Assembly: GCF_037975245.1 (NCBI RefSeq)
Contig: NC_092576.1
Span: 32,404,611 to 32,468,610, forward strand
Reading direction: 5' to 3'
Source of the DNA: Apostichopus japonicus
Taxonomy: Eukaryota; Echinodermata; Holothuroidea; Aspidochirotida; Stichopodidae
Length of the DNA: 64,000 bases
Shown here: positions 11,730 through 24,300 of the stretch, in pieces
Layout: every line of letters starts with the position of its first letter
Numbering within the stretch: the stretch's first letter is position 1
Notes under the pieces: generated by a model
Database searches by the model: none
Told to the model about the DNA's origin: nothing
What the model saw: the letters and a program-made list of their open reading frames with translations, nothing else
Translations under genes and position numbers: made by a program

Positions 11730-12398
11730 TTAAGTGTTTTTGGGATTTTTACAGTTTCGATGCTATTTTCAGATGTCAAAGGTACCTTCTGATCATAAAT
11801 GTCAATGGGTTGACCCCCGTGTGACCTTCGTGTGCGAAGTTATACAAGGTCAAAGATAATTTTCAGACATTTAATGCAATAACTCCCAGTGTCAAGGTGT
11901 GACATGGTTGATATTTTGGGACAAGTTGCAAATGGTATAGGGGTATATTTTCAAACATAACGGTCATGTGATCCTAGGTCACCAAAGGTCAATTAATGTT
12001 AAAAAACTAGTATATTGGGGGGAGAAAATGGGCAAAGAAAAAATAATTGAATTTTTATAGTTTTGATGCTATATTCACGTCTCACTGATCAAAAATGTCA
12101 ATGGGTTGACCCAAGGTGACCTTTGTGTGTTAAGTTATATCAGGTCAAAGTTAATTTTCAGACATTTAGTACAATAACTCCCAGTGCCAAGGTGTGACAT
12201 GGTTGATATTTTGGGACAAGTTGCAAATGGTATAGGGGAATATTTTCAAACTTAACGGTCATGTGATCCGAGGTCACCCAAGGTCAATTAATGATAAAAT
12301 ACTAGTATTTTTGGGAGATAACTTGAGAACGAATTGTCCGTTAGGGTTGGGAGTTGCTTCACTGTAATCCAATTGTCGAGCTGCATCTGGGTAACCCG

Positions 12399-12425
12399 TG
12401 ACCTCAATTTGACCTCTGGTGACCT
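12399..12425 (-). promoter_or_regulatory. Second triple AGGTCA half-site (DR4 plus DR5)
   Basis: This is the same arrangement and spacer sequence as at 11703-11729, in the next long unit. The repetition shows that the trio belongs to the repeat consensus. Confidence 0.35.
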
Positions 12426-14043
12426 TTAAGCGTTTTTGGGATTTTTACAGTTTCGATGCTATTTTCAGATGTTAAAGGTACCTGCTGATCATAAATGTCA
12501 ATAGGTTGACCCCTGTGTGACCTTCGTGAGCGAAGTTATACAAGATCAAAGTTAATTTTCAGACATTTAATGCAATAACTCCCAGTGCCTAGCAGTGACA
12601 CGGTTGATATTTTGGGACAAGTTGCAAATGGCATAGGGGTATATTTTCAAACTTAACAGTCATGTGATCCGAGGTCACCAAAGGTCAATTAATGTTAAAA
12701 ACTAACATTTTGGGGGGAGAACATGGGCGCAGAAAAAATGTTTGAATTTTTATAGTTATGATGGTATATTCACGTCTCACCAATCAAAAATGTCAATGGG
12801 TTGACCCCAGGTGACCTTTGTGTGTGAAGTTATACGAGGTCAAAGTTAATATTCAGACATTTAGTGCAATAACTCCCATTGCCAAGGTGTGACACGGTTG
12901 ATATTTTGGGACAAGTTGCAAATGGTAAAGGGGAATAATTTCAAACTTAACAGTCATGTGATCCTAGGTCACCAAAGGTCAATTAATGTTAAAAAACTAG
13001 TATTTTTGGGGGAGAAAATGGGCAAAGAAAAAATGTTTGAATTTTTACAGTTTTGATGCTCTAGTTAGGTCTCATCGATCAAAAATGTCAATTGGTTGAC
13101 CCCCGGGTGACCTTTGTGTGTGAAGTTATGTATACAAGTTCAAAGTTAATTTTTAGACATATAATGCAATTAACTCCCAATGCCAAGGTGTGACATGGTT
13201 GATATTTTGGGACAAGTTGTGAATGGGGTGGTGGAACATTTTCAAACTTAACGGTCATGTGATTTGAGGTCACCAATGTTATCATATCTGTTGACCCGCT
13301 TGTAGGTGACCTTATATTTCTTACATTTTCGACGCCATATTCAGATCTCAAAAGTGCCTTCCGATCAAAAATCTGATCACAATTTGTGATCACAAAAGTG
13401 TTGGCTATAGTGTTGGTACTTTGTAGGACCACAATTACTTGGACTATTTGAGCCCAATCTTGCTTGATAATATTATGTGTATTGTCATATACCCCTATGC
13501 AAGGAACCACAGTTCCCTTGGGCTCTTGTTTAAATCACACTGCGTTGGATTCGGGTCATAAATTAGGAATCGGGTAGTATCACCTTCGTTATTGCTGTTC
13601 TCTTCGACCACATGGTAGCCTAACACCACACTAAGTCAATGGGAAATCTGCCTAACCGTGCATGTTTGCCAATTTTTTTTAAATCACACTTTGCGTAGGA
13701 TTCGGGTATTAAATTAGGAACCGGGTAGTATCGCATCAGGCGGGTACCCGGATAACCCGTGCAAACACTAGAAGCCAGTCAACTAGGGTCTCCACGGGTC
13801 AACTTGTCAAAACCTTTTAAACACAATCAAAAATAAGCCTGGACAGATCTTGTATTTAGGATGTTGGTGTGCTACATCATCGAAACGACAATGCAGTTTT
13901 GCGCTCTTGTTATTTGGGATGGAGTAATTTTAGAAGCCGACCAAAATTTACACTAAAACTTCATGGGAAAAACGTCTGAATAACAAAAACCTGGAGAGTG
14001 ATATGTTAACATTACACATTTTTACCTTATCCTTTTTTGACAG

Positions 14044-14205
14044 AACTACAAGTTATGTCATAACAGAGTGTGGACAAACATTTAAATATCTACGACAACA
14101 CTTGACAGAGGTGACGTGTCACCAGACGATTTGCTAAACGTGATGTCAGTGAAATGCCACTTGACGCTGGAGGGAGAAGATATTAAAGAGCTGGAGTTGA
14201 AATAG
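14044..14205 (+). CDS. Possible terminal exon or decayed coding segment
   Basis: A pyrimidine-rich acceptor (cttatccttttttgacag) opens this block. In one frame it reads NYKLCHNRVWTNI, meets a stop at 14083, then stays open for 39 codons through GDVSPDDLLNVMSVK and EGEDIKELELK to TAG (14203-14205). A second frame from the same acceptor reads ITECGQTFKYLRQHLTE, vaguely like half of a C2H2 finger but lacking the first cysteine, and ends before a gtgacg donor at 14111. The peptide composition of both looks protein-like. The in-frame stop means this is a pseudogene, two overlapping exons or chance. Confidence 0.2.
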
Positions 14206-14249
14206 ACCATGTCCCTCTATCGTCACATTTCACATTCATCTTTGTTATT

Positions 14250-14565
14250 TTCAGATTTTAATCAACTTCATATATGTTTTTCTTTAGATTCAATATCTTC
14301 AAACATCACATTTTTTTTAGAGTTTAATTCACATTTAACGATATCTTTAGCTTCACACTTTGTCAGATTTTAGTCAACTTCATATGTTTTTTTCTCTACA
14401 TTCGATATCTTCAAACATCACATTTTTTTTTTTTTTTTTAAAGTTTAATTCACATTAAAGATATCTTTAGCTTCACTTTTGTCAGATTTTAAAATTTTAG
14501 TCAACTTCAGATTTTTTTTTTAGACTTTTATTCACATTTTAAGATAACTTTAGCTTCACATTTTC
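14250..14565. repeat. T-rich tandem repeat, unit about 115 bp, three copies
   Basis: Units start at about 14250, 14363 and 14482 with cagatttta. They share tcttcaaacatcacattttt, gtttaattcacatt and tatctttagcttcac. The third unit is shortened. Confidence 0.8.
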
Positions 14566-16094
14566 TCATGAATTTTTTTCCTAATATCACCTTGTTAACC
14601 TTCTCACCCTTTTTAACCAGTGCCAGAATCAAATTTTCATATTTTTTATCATGTTTTTATGACCAGCATATTCCTGCCCTTTTTAAGTAATATAAAACTT
14701 TTTCTTATCTCTAATTAATTTGTTTTCTAATTTTTTGAACTTCTTAATTTAATTCAGTACTTTTCGTGCCATTCCATTCATTGCCTTGATTAAATAAATT
14801 TTGATAAACCTTGAAAAACACATTCCTGTTATATTCTTTTGTTCTAAATTGCACATTCATATTCACTACTGTGAAGAATAAATTAGTTCCTACACAAGAT
14901 GTACATTTCACGGATCCAAAAATACTTTTCAATTCATCACGAAGATAGCTGATTGATGTCTAGGAACCTGATACATCATAAAACTATAGTCCAACTGAGA
15001 CTGACCCAAGATGAAGGATACCACATAAAAAACAAGTTCTTAAATATTCTATGACATTACTAAACCTTGCATCGCCGTTTTCTCGACAAACAGGCAATGA
15101 GCCCTAAAGGCAACACTCGCAGGATGAATTTTAACCTGCAGAGACCATTCGTGGCAAAGTAGCGTAATTACAAGTTCTCTTATTTGTTGTACCATGATTG
15201 ATATTGATAATTGTCTAGACAGAGCAAAGATATGAAATTAGGAGTCGTAATTAGAACTTCTAGTATTGAGATACTGCGTCATTGATGCTCTTGTTTGTTT
15301 CATGGAAGGTTGACATTTTCCTTTTAACATACAAATCATTCTATTGTAGGTTCCCATCACAACAAAAATTAGATTATAAAATGGAAATAATCCTTGGATG
15401 GTATTCTGAAATATGTGTGAAACCAAAACACATTCCATTGCCTAGATCTCGACTTGAATTAAATATACTGTAAATTGTATAACTAGGTGAATCCAAACAA
15501 AATACCAAGGTAAGATCGAGTCAAGCGAGCCAAAAAACTAAATACGCCCAACCACCTGCAAATACAAACCCCCAACCACCCACTCAAGCATTAAAAAAAC
15601 CACAAAAGGACGACGAGCACGCAGCGAAACGAAACACCCCTCCCCAGCATACCAGCGTTCAATGTTGATTAGTTTCCCTCCATTGTCACATGATCTTATG
15701 AAATATCTTATAAGCTTCATGTTCATTTATTTTAGAATTCCAGTAACTGCAGAATAATTTACTTAGTAGATAATTGGCCGTACTTTGTAAACACTCATGA
15801 GATAACCTCCACAGTAACTATTCAATAACTTGGAAAGTATCAAGGATTACGACTATATTATACACACTTTTTTTTATAGATATTGAGTGAGGCCCGGTAT
15901 AAGTTACGATGCAAATACTAAAGTCACTTTACGACACATAAAGGTTATTAATATTTAAATTTAACTAGAAATTGATTATTGTAAAGCATTTTGGTACCTT
16001 TAGACATTCACATTAATGTATGGAAACTATCTGGAGGTAGCGAAATTCTAATTTAATTCAATGTTATTTTGTACATCGTTTCTCTCAATTATAG
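14566..16094. other. No confident gene; two weak splice-like sites
   Basis: Poly(A)-signal words AATAAA occur near 14795 and 14877. Acceptor-like sites at about 15350 (ttctattgtag) and 15879 (ttttttttatag) open frames of 40 and 13 codons that then stop, with no motif. I see no repeat. Confidence 0.35.
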
Positions 16095-16153
16095 TCACAT
16101 GGTGGTCTGTCAACGACAAGTATGAGCTGAACCTTCAAACTGGTCGATGGGAG
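16095..16153 (+). CDS. Exon a of an unidentified spliced gene
   Basis: The acceptor tcgtttctctcaattatag precedes 59 bases open in only one frame. After two bases of a split codon it reads TWWSVNDKYELNLQTGRWE and ends exactly on a codon before the donor gtgagt. It joins in frame to the exon at 17715. I do not recognise the family; the aromatic and charged mix looks like a folded domain. The preceding exon should end with one base of the split codon and was not found. Three compatible junctions downstream are the main support. Confidence 0.4.
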
Positions 16154-17714
16154 GTGAGTTTAAAGTGGTTTATTTCTTCTTTCATGGATGCTGTATTAAA
16201 GTTAACTGAACTATCAATATCAACTGACAAAACAATAGATATATCGTTGCGGATTAGGTAGTTTACCGTAGTAATGTATTTTATTCTTTACTGCAATGTA
16301 TATTTGTGCTTTAACAATCGCCTTGAATACGCCTTTTTATTTTTTCTTTGATACTCATTTGAGCCATTGCTTTTTAATATATGGCTAGTGTCCCCGTTTA
16401 ACATCTTGTCGGAATTTAAACCAAAGGATATTAGTAAGTAAAGGGGGGATGCCGGTGGAAGAAATAAAGGATAAACAGTAACATTTTATAGATAATTAAC
16501 TCCAAAAAGTATTACTACCTCCTCATTTCCGCCCACCGCAATGGATGAAAACATGTAACATTAGCAAACAGCATTACCAAGATCCAAGTTATTTTGGGAT
16601 TATTACCAACAATTTTGTGGGTCCGGGACTTTCAAATGATTTGTTCTCTAGTGGTGATTCATATCTTATAATAAAAGTGAGCTCATAACACCAACCTTAC
16701 GGATTTACTTGATATTATAATGTACCACACGGACAGCACATATTTGTATTTAAAGTGTAAAGATAAATGATTTGTGACATTGCTCAGTCAAAACTAAATT
16801 TCAGTTATTTCAAAATGTGTACTTTTTTAGAAACGTCCCCATACCAGCCTGGTATATTCGGTCTACTGTTAAGAAAAGCCGACTTAGCTGTAACGACGTA
16901 GTAGTAATTAGAAAGGACAACTATCATGGTATAGCCATATATCAGGAATTGATAGAAAGAGCGACCTATGGCAATATATCATATATAATGAATTGATAGT
17001 AGGAACGGCCAATGGCAATATATGTAATGGAATAGATAGGCAGCAAGGCCCCAAAAAAAACAAGGCACTATGTTAATAAAGTAGATAATCACCATAGCCA
17101 ATATAAATAATATATAAAATACACTATCGATCACAAACACCCGGCATTGTGATATAACCAGGTCTTAGCTTTACATGAAATTTCTGTGGCTTTCTTTGAC
17201 CCGTTTAACCAACGATCACTTCTGTTGAGGGTCTAACTTTACAGCTATCGCTGGCAATGTCACTGCTAACAGCCCATGGAATGTGCATGGGATGTACATG
17301 GAATGTGTGGTACTGAGGAACTACTAGCTATTATTCCAGTCTTGAAATTTTGGTAGAAATATGATTATGTATAATTCTATATAAATACATATATCCATAC
17401 AATTAAATTCATACATGTATACAATCAACACAAATATAGCCACATGAATTAAGATGCGCACTGATTCAAAGCCGCTATTGTTCTCTAGGAATTAAAACTT
17501 GACTGAAAAATATTTGTTTTGATCAAAGATGTCTTTTATGCTGATCACCTCTAATCAAAGATAAATTAAATGTTTGTTTTATTGTTTTATCCTCGTTGAG
17601 TTTACTCTCTTTCTTTAATGAAAGGAAACATTTCCTGATTCGACTGTCTCGATGATATTCATGACGTCATATACGTATTAGTCTCATCATTGTTTCTATT
17701 GCTTTTAACTACAG

Positions 17715-17762
17715 GACAGTGAAACTAGACAGGAGATAACAGATACAAAGTATAATGATAAG
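17715..17762 (+). CDS. Exon b of the same gene (DSETRQEITDTKYNDK)
   Basis: This 48-base exon sits between ttgcttttaactacag and gtaggt, in phase 0 at both ends and open in the frame continued from exon a. The peptide is hydrophilic, with alternating charges. The intron to exon c is about 3 kb and holds unrecognised AT-rich sequence plus a possible alternative last exon at 19824. Confidence 0.4.
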
Positions 17763-19823
17763 GTAGGTTGATGGGTATTGAATTACACTCAATCAGTGGC
17801 TTGGTCTTACTGGATCCTAGAATATAATGTAAATATATGGCTATATATATCTTATGGCGCAGTCTGGAGAAATTAATTTTAGTGCGCGTACAGTCACAAA
17901 ATCAGAAGGATTGGGGTAGTGGGGGCTTCTATATCATCAATCTGGCATTTGCAAGAGGTACCAACATATTTTATATAGTAAGATGCCTAGGAAGTGGAAC
18001 AGTGTTCGACTTTAAAAGTCATTCGTTTTCATGTACTATCATGGTAGGAAAGGATGTGCAAAGTCTATGGATGCGTTACATAGATGATTGTTCTTGATTT
18101 TTATGTAGCAATCTGTGATAAATCAGTCTGCTGATATCAGAGAAAACGTAAGATAAACTATAAAGGTAAATTATAGAAAACAGTCTTCGATTCATCGTGG
18201 AAATTAATAACTGCAAAAGCAACCAGACACCTAATCCACAAAATACAAACACAACTATACTTTAAAGAAACAATAAATCATTAATACATTTATTCCCGGA
18301 AGACAAATAATATTTATTTGAGCTGGTTTATAACTAGTTATGAAGATTTATTAGTCTATTATATATATACTTTGAGGTTATTGTGATGTGGTGTGAATAT
18401 GACTTATAAAAATGTGGTAAATTTTAAGGTCAAACTCCTTGGAAAATACCCAAACTAGAGTGAGAACGACATGCGATTGTATATACGTTCGGTAGAGGAG
18501 GACGATGTGTATACGAAGTTTCATTAGTCAAACGTGATCCTCGGAGCACCAATGTAGAACAAATGTGGACATTCCAACAGACAAAAAATAAACAAAATGG
18601 AACATTTAACTCTTTATCAGTTTTCAAACTAGTAAAATATTCCTAAATACTGTACAACTATTAGATATCATATTTAATTCGAAATCAGAATAAAAGTTTA
18701 CAAAAATGGTTGAATCAATATAACAGGAAGATATAATAAATAACTTCAAAATTGAAATCTGACATTGACACACTGTGTGAATATACGTTGTTGATGAGAT
18801 AATATCACAATATCGTCAACAATATGGAAAATGATCATCGTAGTTATTCGTGTTTTCGCTTTGTCAAATTTTTTAGAGGGCGCTTCCGCATGTTAGGCAA
18901 TACTGTAACATATAGGGAGCTTTATAACATTCCATTTGTCTGAGCTTCTCTCCTGGGTGTGTGTGTGTATGTCTTAGTAGAATTAAGCTATAACTTAAAA
19001 CAGTTGATTAATGATGCTGTGATGTTCAGCGAGATATTTGTGATATGCAATGACTGCAAGTGTTTTGCGAAATGTCAAATACCAGGCTCCTTCACGTACT
19101 AAAACAAGTCAAGTTTGCTAACAACACTTGTGTAACCAAAAGTAGAAATAAGAAAGATGATACATTATTGAGACAGTTATTCCAACAAATTGAAGGAAAA
19201 CAATGAAAATAAATTACCAAGAAAGTTGTTGCATAACTAACTTGAAGTAGATGTTGAAAACAACGTCAAAGCAATTAAGTAATGCAGGGATATTGTTCAA
19301 TAAGCCTGAATCGTTTGTGGTGTGATACAGACCCAGCAGCCATAACCGCATGTCTCTCCAAGTATAAATGGAAAACCAAAATCATTGTAATACAATGGAT
19401 GGACGAATTCCATTGGTTGAAAAAGTTACCACAGTTATATTAAACAATGGTCAACAACAACTGGTAAACCATAGAGATTTTAAGAACGTAAAATTCAACT
19501 AAATACAATACTCTTTTATTCCTTTTCGCTTTGCGATAAATGCTGCCCATAAGGAGAAGCGACTTATAACAAGATAGTGACCACACTAGCGGGTGTATGG
19601 TATTGTAAAATATGAATGTATGTATCGTATGTTGTATAAAGTTAATAACAAAGGAAAGGTGAGAGTATCGTGACATAGGAATTAATTAATGGAGGCATGA
19701 GTACATATTGGTACCTGCTCAAAAAGATGTATATGAATAGTATAGAGTTTGACAAAAGCTTTGGAGTAGGTACGCAGAACAGAGAATCCGAACTCCAGCC
19801 ACAGCTCTCTCTAACGCTACCAG

Positions 19824-19880
19824 CCCGTCATTGTAGCCTCGGCCTTAGACGTCGCTTCCAACATACTCAATCAAGTGTAG
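19824..19880 (+). CDS. Possible alternative terminal exon
   Basis: A pyrimidine-rich acceptor (ctctctctaacgctaccag) opens a phase-0 frame PVIVASALDVASNILNQV followed by TAG. It could join directly to exon b, giving a shorter protein without the acidic tail. Evidence is only the acceptor and 18 codons. Confidence 0.2.
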   Translation, partial: PVIVASALDVASNILNQV

Positions 19881-20750
19881 TCTATGTTGAAGTTTCCCTT
19901 GTCATATTTCTACATCCATATTTTTGTTGTCTGTACATTTTGATATTGGCACTGTGTTGCTTTCTGGTAAAAGAAGCGTAAATATATCCTGACTGCTTCC
20001 ACATATCCCATTACCACACAGACCAATCATGTTGAATGCTACTTTGTACTGAACTAGTTCGTTATATATTAACTCAAGATGTTTGTTTGGCTGTTTATTG
20101 TTCTCTGATTTACTTGGTAAGGTTCTAAACTTTAACGCACAATTTACAAGTTTGTTGTTGAACTAACCTACCAACATAATTTACAATCTTAACAATAAGT
20201 ATAGATCGGATTGTTGGAATTTCGGGTAGAAGGACAAAATAAAACAAAAATGTGAACCGGGGACATATTTGTTTATTCATATTACAATATAATCTATAAA
20301 CATTGCATAACGACCGTGATTGCCGAATTCATCCTTGTTAGTGAAAATATGTGACTATTTATCAACGAAATCTATAAGTTTAAACTAAAATTCACAACGA
20401 ATACATGTTGTGTATTTTGATTAACAAAACGAATTTAAAACACACCGTAAGTTAATCAGGAAAATATCTGTGCGATAGTTTTAACTGTTAACATAAAAAA
20501 GAATTACATTAATAATGAAAGTAACTAGTCAGTATTCAGCAATTTTAAGTTTCAACGGTGACCGCTTTGAAGTCTTGTACATAGACTAATAGATTATTAT
20601 GAAAGAAATAGCAGTTAATATCATCCACCTAGCCATAAGTTCCCCATTGTCTGCAAGAAATAATGTTAACAAGAAATTCAAGAATATCAAAATACTACTT
20701 ATAACATCTTATTGTTCACCGACACAATATCATGTTCTTCTTTTATACAG

Positions 20751-20776
20751 AAGACAGGGTTTCAATTTTTTTGCCG
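20751..20776 (+). CDS. Exon c, 26-base microexon (KTGFQFFC)
   Basis: A strong acceptor (catgttcttcttttatacag) and a perfect donor gtaagt bracket 26 bases. It starts in phase 0 and leaves two bases, CG, that combine with the first T of exon d to make an Arg codon. Without this exon, exon b would read into a stop after four codons of exon d, so the microexon is needed to keep the frame. Confidence 0.4.
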
Positions 20777-21195
20777 GTAAGTGATTGCTATGCTCTTCAT
20801 GTTGAATGTGTCAATACTAATAATTTTATTTTACATATATTTATCTGGTAACACCAGAAGAAAGAACCTGATGGGAAGGGTAGGGTTATAAAATATTCTA
20901 CATTGGTAAATTTATGTTGCTACCATTATAGTTATGTTTATGTTAAGAAAAAAGATCAATCATTCAACTTACACAACTGAGGATAAAAAATATCTTCACA
21001 GCTTAGCACTATCGTGACTTTTTCTGATCCCATTAGCAACAATAATCCACACTACGTCAGTATAACATTTTGTGGTATATTGTGTTGCTAGATTTAATTT
21101 AACACTATTATACATGATCTTGTAATGGTTCTATTGCTACACCAGCAATATTAATCATACTGTAATTATTACTCAACATGTTATTTTTTCCGCAG

Positions 21196-21319
21196 TCTAA
21201 CAGGAAGTGAAAGTGAAGGCGAAAGTGAGAGTGAAGGCGAAGGCGAAGGCGAAGGCGAAGGTGAGAGCGAAGGCGAAGGCGAAAGTGAGAGTGAAAGTGA
21301 CAATGAATACAATACATAA
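21196..21319 (+). CDS. Exon d, terminal exon with acidic Ser/Glu/Gly tail
   Basis: The acceptor ttattttttccgcag opens the exon. Completing the split codon gives R, then LTGSESEGESESEGEGEGEG, more SE/GE dipeptides, and DNEYNT before TAA (21317-21319). About 30 residues are pure Ser/Gly alternating with Glu, encoded by imperfect GAAGGC and GARAGT hexamers. Such tails are disordered and strongly acidic and occur in many nuclear and secreted proteins, so they do not identify the family. A variant poly(A) word ATTAAA lies near 21984. Other frames through the same repeat (Lys/Val/Ala-rich on +, Ser/Pro/Leu-rich on -) are likely shadows. Confidence 0.45.
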
Positions 21320-24300
21320 TACAGTTGTAAGTTCGAATCTACGACATCCCGAGATCCGCTGTTCGATGTATGTAACTTTAACCGTGTATTATATGGTATT
21401 ACGTCAGTGGCAATCTTTACAAATCGATAGTAATAATTGTTGCTACGCTGGTATGCTGTGGATTGATACAGGAAACTCTCGCTTGACATGAAAAGAAATG
21501 GAAAATCGATTCCGTCAATACAAATGGATATATACGTTATTGTTACGGGTTTCGTAAGTAACAGAACCAAGCTACTGATCGAATGGAATGATCACGGCTG
21601 TGTTAAAAGAAACAATGCTTTCTAAAGGTGTTGCCTCCTCAATATACTACTGGAGAGTTGGTTAATCACTTTCTTCTACTAGAGGTGTTATTGACAGATG
21701 AATCCCTCGAAAAAAATGTATAGGTACCCTTTACCATGAGCTGTTGAAGCTGTTAAGAAAACAAACTTATACAACACGATGTATAAAAACAAATAGTCGT
21801 TCAGGTATAAACTATTAGTTTAGGCTACATTCACAACTAAATATTATTTCTTTCAACGTGCGTATTAATGGACGCATGCTTTTTTTTTTTACTCCAATCA
21901 GTAGTTATGTTATTAAAGATATTATACACACACTGTTGACATCAGTATTAGCATTATGATTGAATGCGTAACAAAGATTGCATATTAAAGCAGACCAAAG
22001 TCAATTAGAATGGTACCTTCATTTATCATTATACCTTCAAGTCAACTTGATTATGACAGCTTATAATACATGTAGCTTAGTTATAGCACTGAAAAAATAC
22101 GTTCTCACACAAAATATGTTTATTCCTTACCTACTGATTAATAACATTCAATAGCATTTATTAGCAACAATTACAAACATCAGTATCACGATTACAGTAG
22201 ACATTGAACAACACTTGTATGTATAATTATTACAAGTCTGTCCGACAGTTTTTTTTCTAACCGGACGCTTGGACGGAACCAGACACTTTCAGACGTTTTC
22301 GGACGTTTTCGGACGTTTTGAAATCGGACGACTAGGTCTACCTCGACGGAACACCACTGTGTATAATTAAAATTCATGATCACATTACATCTTATTCACC
22401 ATAACATTTTGTTGGATTAAGGTTGATTTTTTTTACGAACGCAAGTATAATCATTCTATGACCAAAACCACCCATGTAACTTTTACTAAATCATTCTTAC
22501 AAGCATAGTCGTAACAGTTAAATAGCGATACCTTGTAAATAATTACAAGGTTTGATTGTGAAGCGAGATGGCACAATTGCCACCCGATACGTCAATCATC
22601 TCAGATGTGTAATTCGATCTGCAATGTCACAGTCGGAGTTTTCTCTTCTTGTACTTTTATATCATGTCCCTTGAATTTTCAGTACCTTATGATTAATACC
22701 CCTAAATTATGTATGATATATTTTAATGAAATTAACAATTAACGTATCTTTCGATAGTAAATTGTATATTATGTACAATGTACACGTATGACACATTAAA
22801 TTGCTTTATCACATCTATATTGTCCGCGTGTTGTACAAAAATGAAGACATCGTTCATAATCGATGAATAATAAGTTTACAAAGTCATTATCGATGAATCA
22901 TAAGTTTACAAGTTTTAACTTGATAATAAGTGATACATTTTAGATTATCAACATACTAAGGTGTTTATTCTTATTTTTCATAATAAAACTTAAATGATTA
23001 CTGTGTATCCTTGCTCGATTTTACCTAACCGATCGATTACTGCAAATATTTATAAAAAAAATATATATCTACAACATTCATAGACCTTTAGTGTAATGGC
23101 TCATTAGGTGAATCATCGGTCTGTAAATTACATCGTTAATAAGTTAAGGCAATTATGACGATATGTTGGATTGCTGCAATTAACTGTCAAATTCATTCAT
23201 TTGCTTGATTCACAAAAGGCCGGATTTATTCATTCCTCTATAGGCGTACATATAAACACATTAGCCAGACAACAATTTGTTTTTAGTTTCATGTAAACAT
23301 GGGTCATGGTCATTAAATACCAGGTGATGTTATCCTGTTGGAATTATATGACGTCATATCGTGTATTATCACTTTGTCTAGTCGACAAAGAGTAACATGA
23401 TAATTTTGATTGATGAAATAAAATTAATAAACATATTGATCATATAATTAAATACATTTGATCAACATTAGTACAACACGATTTTTTGCGCAATTTGGGG
23501 TATCTATTGAGTAAGATATGTAATTTCTTTTTCATACTCTTTGCTTCAATATTGTCTATTTCTTGTTTATACTTTATTATTTACTATTGAATAACTAAAA
23601 CGCTTCGTTAATCAATGGTCACGAGTGGCTAACTTTATTTTCTTTCCTGTTGTAACTAGTCTGCATTCGCTTAATAATCAATAGTTAGGTGACAGTTTTA
23701 TTGTGTAAAATTCAATATTTTTCGATAACGCAAAGATGAGAGAATCTTTATCCACTTTCAACAATGTTGTCTTTGTAATATAAACCAATTTTTCATTATT
23801 TGTTTTTCATTTTAACATGCTTAGAATGGGGAATTTAGGTTGCGCACTTTCTTGTACATGCTTTCGTGGGATACAAATTGTATCAATAAAGTGACATTCT
23901 AATAAAATAGAAACAGTTATTGTACTTTTTTGTATCAATAATCTGTACTCCTTTAATATAAAGACAAAGAGTACTTGTAAGAGTTTTTTCTTTCTTTTTG
24001 GGCCAACAAGACGTGTGTGTAACTTGCTGGTTCGATGATCCGAGGCGTTGTGATGTTTGTTTTAGTTTTGTTCGTTGTGGGGATCGTTTCCCGTCCATAG
24101 TGCCGATTTGGCAGTGATTTTGCTTCCATTCACCATATCACGTCAAAAAGCACCCACAATTGTTGTACACAATATCATTGCGTTTTGGTAAAGATGATGA
24201 ATGACGTGATTGAAATAATTAGGGGTAAAAATAAAGTTGCAATTAACATCTCAAGATAGGGAATTAGAAGCATTGTCCGAAAATGGGAACATCAAATGCT

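Larger units (their letters stand above)
11482..13270. repeat. Tandem repeat with alternating 295- and 395-bp units
   Basis: The landmark ataactccca recurs six times, near 11483, 11878, 12173, 12572, 12867 and 13169. Spacings are about 395, 295, 399, 295 and 300 bp. The first four intervals alternate as two unit types, one containing gagaacgaattgtccgtt and the other gggggagaaaatgggc, giving a higher-order period of about 690 bp. AGGTCA or TGACCT words occur throughout. The minus-strand frame at 13088-13510 is only a non-stop passage through this repeat. Confidence 0.8.
11033..13770. mobile_element. hAT-like element with GGGTACCCG-rich ends
   Basis: The left end begins TAGTGTTTATATGGG. The right end, read inverted, begins TAGTGTTTGCACGGG, and both continue into GGGTACCCG/CGGGTATCCGG motifs. 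The flanks carry an 8-bp direct repeat with one mismatch, gaagtcag (11025-11032) and gaagccag (13771-13778), which fits hAT. Near the right end a block (about 13528-13600) is repeated at 13674-13735, and ttcgaccacatggt plus following sequence occurs on both sides of the interior (11170 and 13604). This suggests a later insertion between GGTTCCTTGC (11242-11251) and its inverted copy GCAAGGAACC (13499-13508). No transposase frame is visible. Confidence 0.7.

Noticed and set aside
13088-13510. 140-codon minus-strand frame
   Set aside because: It lies in the tandem repeat of the hAT-like element, and the frame is not conserved between units.
21108-21570. Minus-strand Ser/Pro/Leu-rich and + strand Lys/Val/Ala-rich frames over the hexamer repeat
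   Set aside because: They are shadows of the GAAGGC repeat. Only the Ser/Glu/Gly frame is consistent with the upstream splice phases.
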